Assembly: GCA_023055355.1 (NCBI GenBank)
Contig: JALJCS010000035.1
Coordinates: forward strand, 4,967,501-5,031,500
Source: Agelaius tricolor
Taxonomy: Eukaryota; Chordata; Aves; Passeriformes; Icteridae
Length of the DNA stretch: 64,000 nucleotides
Direction: 5' to 3'
Numbering within the stretch: the first letter of the stretch is position 1; each line of letters starts with the position of its first letter. Positions 60,901 to 64,000 of the stretch are shown here, one piece after another. Under the pieces are notes generated by a model. The model made no database searches and was not told the origin of the DNA. It saw only the letters and a list, made by a program, of their open reading frames with translations. A program made the translations under genes and the position numbers.

Positions 60901-61689
60901 GCAAAGGTTGAGGCACTGAGGCTCAGTGCTACACAGAAATGTTCACACCACTGCAGAGGCTCAGACTGAGGTTGCATTACAAGACCTCTAAGCAAGCAGG
61001 CTGAAGAAAGCCTGAGGTGAGACTTTAACATCTCTGTGTTACCTTTACCCTGTCCTTTTCCAGTCAAAACACTGCCCCTCACCTTTGGATAATTTGTACC
61101 AAGTTCATCAATGGAACAAAACTGGATCAGCTTTTCATAGATGCTGCAAAGGAAAAGCAGAATGTCAGAACAGAACCAGGGAGCAGAAGGGAACAGAAGT
61201 GTTTCAGATGTGCCAACAGAGGGAGGCTGTCACCTCTTCACACTACAAAGTGAAATGAGAACCGGGGAAGCTACACCTGCTATGATGGATGTGGCACCCC
61301 ATTATCCACAGTATTTCCTATTCCCCAGAACATCTCCCAGCTCCCAGAACAGTCACATCTTCTAAAGTACTTCATCCTGAGCCTTCACTTTTAAAATCTA
61401 ACCAACACACCAACTCCAGCTGCTGCTTCACCAAACACAAAGAAGAGTTTTACTGTTTCAGTCACCAATTTGAGAAAGACAATTTGTAAGCAGTAGTCCT
61501 TCCTGTTCAGGATCCTTCTGCAACAACTCCAACAAAGAGGGAAATTCTTCAAATTAGCTCTGTGGTGCTGTGGTCACATGAAAAGATGGTGGCTCACCTG
61601 GGATTACGAAATTCCTTTTTCCTCTGGATGATGTAGTTCATATCCATGCCCTCTTTCACTTTCCTCTCATACAACTTTTGAATTTTATC
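57970..61689 (-). CDS. SAP30BP: SAP30-binding protein, last six coding exons (5' part outside window)
   Basis: SAP30BP (HCNGP) is a nuclear protein linked to the SAP30/Sin3 corepressor and, in recent work, to splicing with RBM17. Exons visible: 61598-61689, 61083-61143, 60522-60573, 60072-60130, 58812-58896, 57970-58151. They encode 176 residues in continuous frame to TGA. Diagnostic blocks are DKIQKLYERKVKEGMDMNY, IIQRKKEFRNPS, IYEKLIQFCSIDELGTNYPK, DMFDPHGWSEDSYYEALA, AKAQKIEMDKLEKAKKERTK and KRKSKWDSAIPVTTIAQP. The first four make up the conserved HCNGP domain. A Thr/Ser-rich low-complexity stretch (58812-58896) precedes the C-terminus ending VGTIVKKAKQ. The acidic N-terminal half should lie beyond 64000. 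All visible junctions are GT/AG. Confidence 0.96.
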
Positions 61690-64000
61690 CTACAGGAGAA
61701 AGATTATAGGGTGAGCCAGGATGAAAAGGAGCAGCACAGCAGCTGACTCCTGTACATGTGGAAAGAAGCCAACTGAACCAGTGACCTCCTTAACCAGAGA
61801 TAGGATTTAATCTTTACACCAGGGCCAGGCTGCTCAAGAGACATTTCCTCCCTGAATGTCTGAAGTACCTTCATGAACTGTCTGATTGGTAAAGGAATTC
61901 TCTTTGCACTTACTGAAGGCTTCAGTGATTAAAGATCTGCATACAAGGCATCGACTCCTCCTTCCCAGGCTGTTGTTTCCCTTCAAGCCACGACACAGAA
62001 AAGCTAATTCTGAAATCCAGAGGTTCCCCCACAACTCACAGCAACCACCAACAACCACCTGCAGCCTCAGGTGAGCACCTGAGACACAGCAGCTGGGCTA
62101 CACTGCCCGCAGGGCAAAGTTCCTGCTCATCTGTTAGCCAGGCAGGGCCAGAGCCAAGTTCTGCTGGAGAACTAAAGCCAGAGTGATCATCAGGTATTGC
62201 TGGGGGTGCCCACTGCAGCCAAATGCTCTTAGGAACAATGTGCTCATAAATCCCTGCTTTGGTACCGGTCAGATGGAATCAGCTTCTCTCTGCACATCAC
62301 CCACAAGGCACAAGCCCATGCCAAAGGCAACTTAACTGACCCAGGCTGCAGTTGTCAAGCAGTCTACTCTCCAAAAAGGCTAGAAGATTTCAAATCAAAC
62401 ATGATTTTTTACCTTCCTCAGTAAGGTGGATGAGAGTATATAAAAGTATTCCTACTCTGGTGATGGTGAAGGGACAGCAGAGGCAGGAGCTTTCAGACAG
62501 AGTTAAGTGGTACTGCTAAAATATTCTCAGTAATTTCCATCATCTTTTCTTTATGACAAAAATTTCTCATGTACAAGAGGCACATAAAACAAGACCAGAG
62601 CTGGGCCTTCAGTCTTTCAGGATGGGAGAAGCTGAGTCAATTTTCCTTTGTTGCTTCTGGATAAGTCACTTCATGTCTCCCTCCCTGGACAGTCAACACA
62701 GAGCTGACTATTGTCTGAGGGCTTGCTGCAGCCTGAATAAAGGAGGATTGTTAAGAGCTGATATGAAACTCAACAATCCTAAAAAAACTTCTATGAGATA
62801 AATTTTCATCGGGTTGTCACAAAATCAGCAAGAGGAAATGACACCATCTCCACATCCAGCAACACATTGTGAGGTTTGAAGGAACAAACTGCAAAAAGGT
62901 GAATCTGGGGAGTAGAAATGACTGAATAGGTGTTCTCTTTTATCCCCTCCCCATGGAGTAGCAATGAGGTTCCCCAAGCCCACAGATGGGCAACTACTCA
63001 GTCAACTTTATAATAAGAAGTCCTCTCTTTGGCAGAGTTCAAAATACAGTTTATCAGAGGAAAATTCTGACAAAAGAGCAAACCACCAAGTGAAAAGCCC
63101 AGAACATTTTGCATTTCTAAGGAACAATCCCATCTCCTTGCTCAAAGTGCTCTAAGATGTGGTTTGACCTGCCAACAGAGGACAAGCTCCCCTTTGATGT
63201 AACTAAACTTCTGTCAAAGGGGAAAAATTCTGCTTTATTCTGTCTACCCTGTCAAGCTCTGTGCATTCCTCAGGTCTAACACACTCCAGTTCATTGATGT
63301 CAGAACAGTAAAATCCTCCTACAGCACCAGAGGAGGTTTGGGTGTGCCCAGGTACAGTGTGTGGAGAAGAAAGCATAATCTGGATGGTGAGTCACTCTGA
63401 ATCACCACTGCATGTTAGGGGCTACTTTATAGAGCAGTCCAGGAGTGATTCTTGACTTGCATTTCTGCTGGGCAGAAAACCAGAGCTAGAACTCCATGTG
63501 TGTTAGGAGACAGGAGTCCCTGCTCTTTCATTTGCACTCCACGAGGAGAACACAGAAGGTTATTGCAAACTTGGTCACTGCTGTTATTTGGGTGTACACC
63601 AGAGAAAACATGTGTTTGTGTTCTTTTGTTGCCTCTAAGCTACCAGCCTTCCCTCTGAATGTTTACCATCCAGAGACATGTAGGTGGAAAAGGAATCCGG
63701 GCATTGCTGCCTCAACTATTCCAGTTTAGGGGATTTCAGGGCTGTATAGAAAAACAATTTGTTCTTTGCTAGGGAGCTGAATTTGCTGAGGTAAGAGGAA
63801 AGCAGCCCTGACAGTAAACATTGCTTCTGTGTCACTGCTGGCATCAAGAGCTGTTTTAAGGCATAATTAACCCACAGAGGCTGGAAAGCAGCTTAAAGCT
63901 ACTTTGAGATTCCTAAACTAGAACTTCTGTAAAGCCTAAAGCATTAACACAGTGCATTTATAAAACTCAGTGTGGTAAAGCCCAGCTTTAATCTGGAGCT
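61690..64000 (-). other. SAP30BP: SAP30BP intron (partial, runs off the window)
   Basis: Starts at the acceptor of exon 61598-61689 and continues to the right edge. I looked for the preceding exon, expected to end in a PEPPGRCSNHLQ-like sequence, and did not find it. No repeat or RNA gene stands out. Confidence 0.65.

Overview
The window is vertebrate nuclear DNA, almost certainly from a passerine bird. The genes are intron-rich with GT/AG splicing. CpG-rich promoters alternate with AT-rich introns. CR1-type LINE 3' ends and passerine-style solo LTRs sit in the introns. The gene order UNK - H3F3B - GALK1 - ITGB4 - SAP30BP matches the conserved block on human 17q25, which in birds is expected on the chromosome 18 equivalent. 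I built all gene models by hand from splice sites, reading-frame continuity and recalled family sequences. No search was run.

Layout from left to right. 1-2363: first coding exon of UNK (minus strand) and part of its first intron. 2364-5880: the shared upstream region of the head-to-head pair UNK / H3F3B, with a divergent pair of ZNF143-type motifs near UNK and a CCAAT-box cluster, CRE and TATA box in front of H3F3B. 5880-7345: H3F3B (histone H3.3, plus strand), complete. 8265-14675: a complete 16-exon minus-strand gene predicted to encode a 425-residue RUN - PDZ - PTB adaptor that I cannot name. 15444-19735: GALK1 (galactokinase, plus strand), complete in eight exons and head-to-head with the adaptor gene. 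22034-46561: all 39 coding exons of ITGB4 (integrin beta-4, minus strand), predicted 1799 residues. 46562-57024: ITGB4 upstream DNA with a candidate CpG-rich promoter near 51 kb. 57025-64000: the last six coding exons of SAP30BP (minus strand); its 5' exons lie beyond the window.

These genes do not form a pathway. They are a syntenic block of housekeeping genes (H3.3, galactokinase, SAP30BP, UNK) with one epithelial adhesion gene (ITGB4, hemidesmosomes). The least explained item is the RUN-PDZ-PTB gene between H3F3B and GALK1. Its PTB domain contains an exon whose splice acceptor and first ~30 nt have been multiplied into a 41-bp, six-copy minisatellite that has no stop codon in any frame of the coding strand. 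Mobile DNA is concentrated in ITGB4: two ~625-bp solo LTRs with 6-bp target duplications, three copies of a ~380-bp LTR, two further LTR-like blocks and three CR1 remnants.
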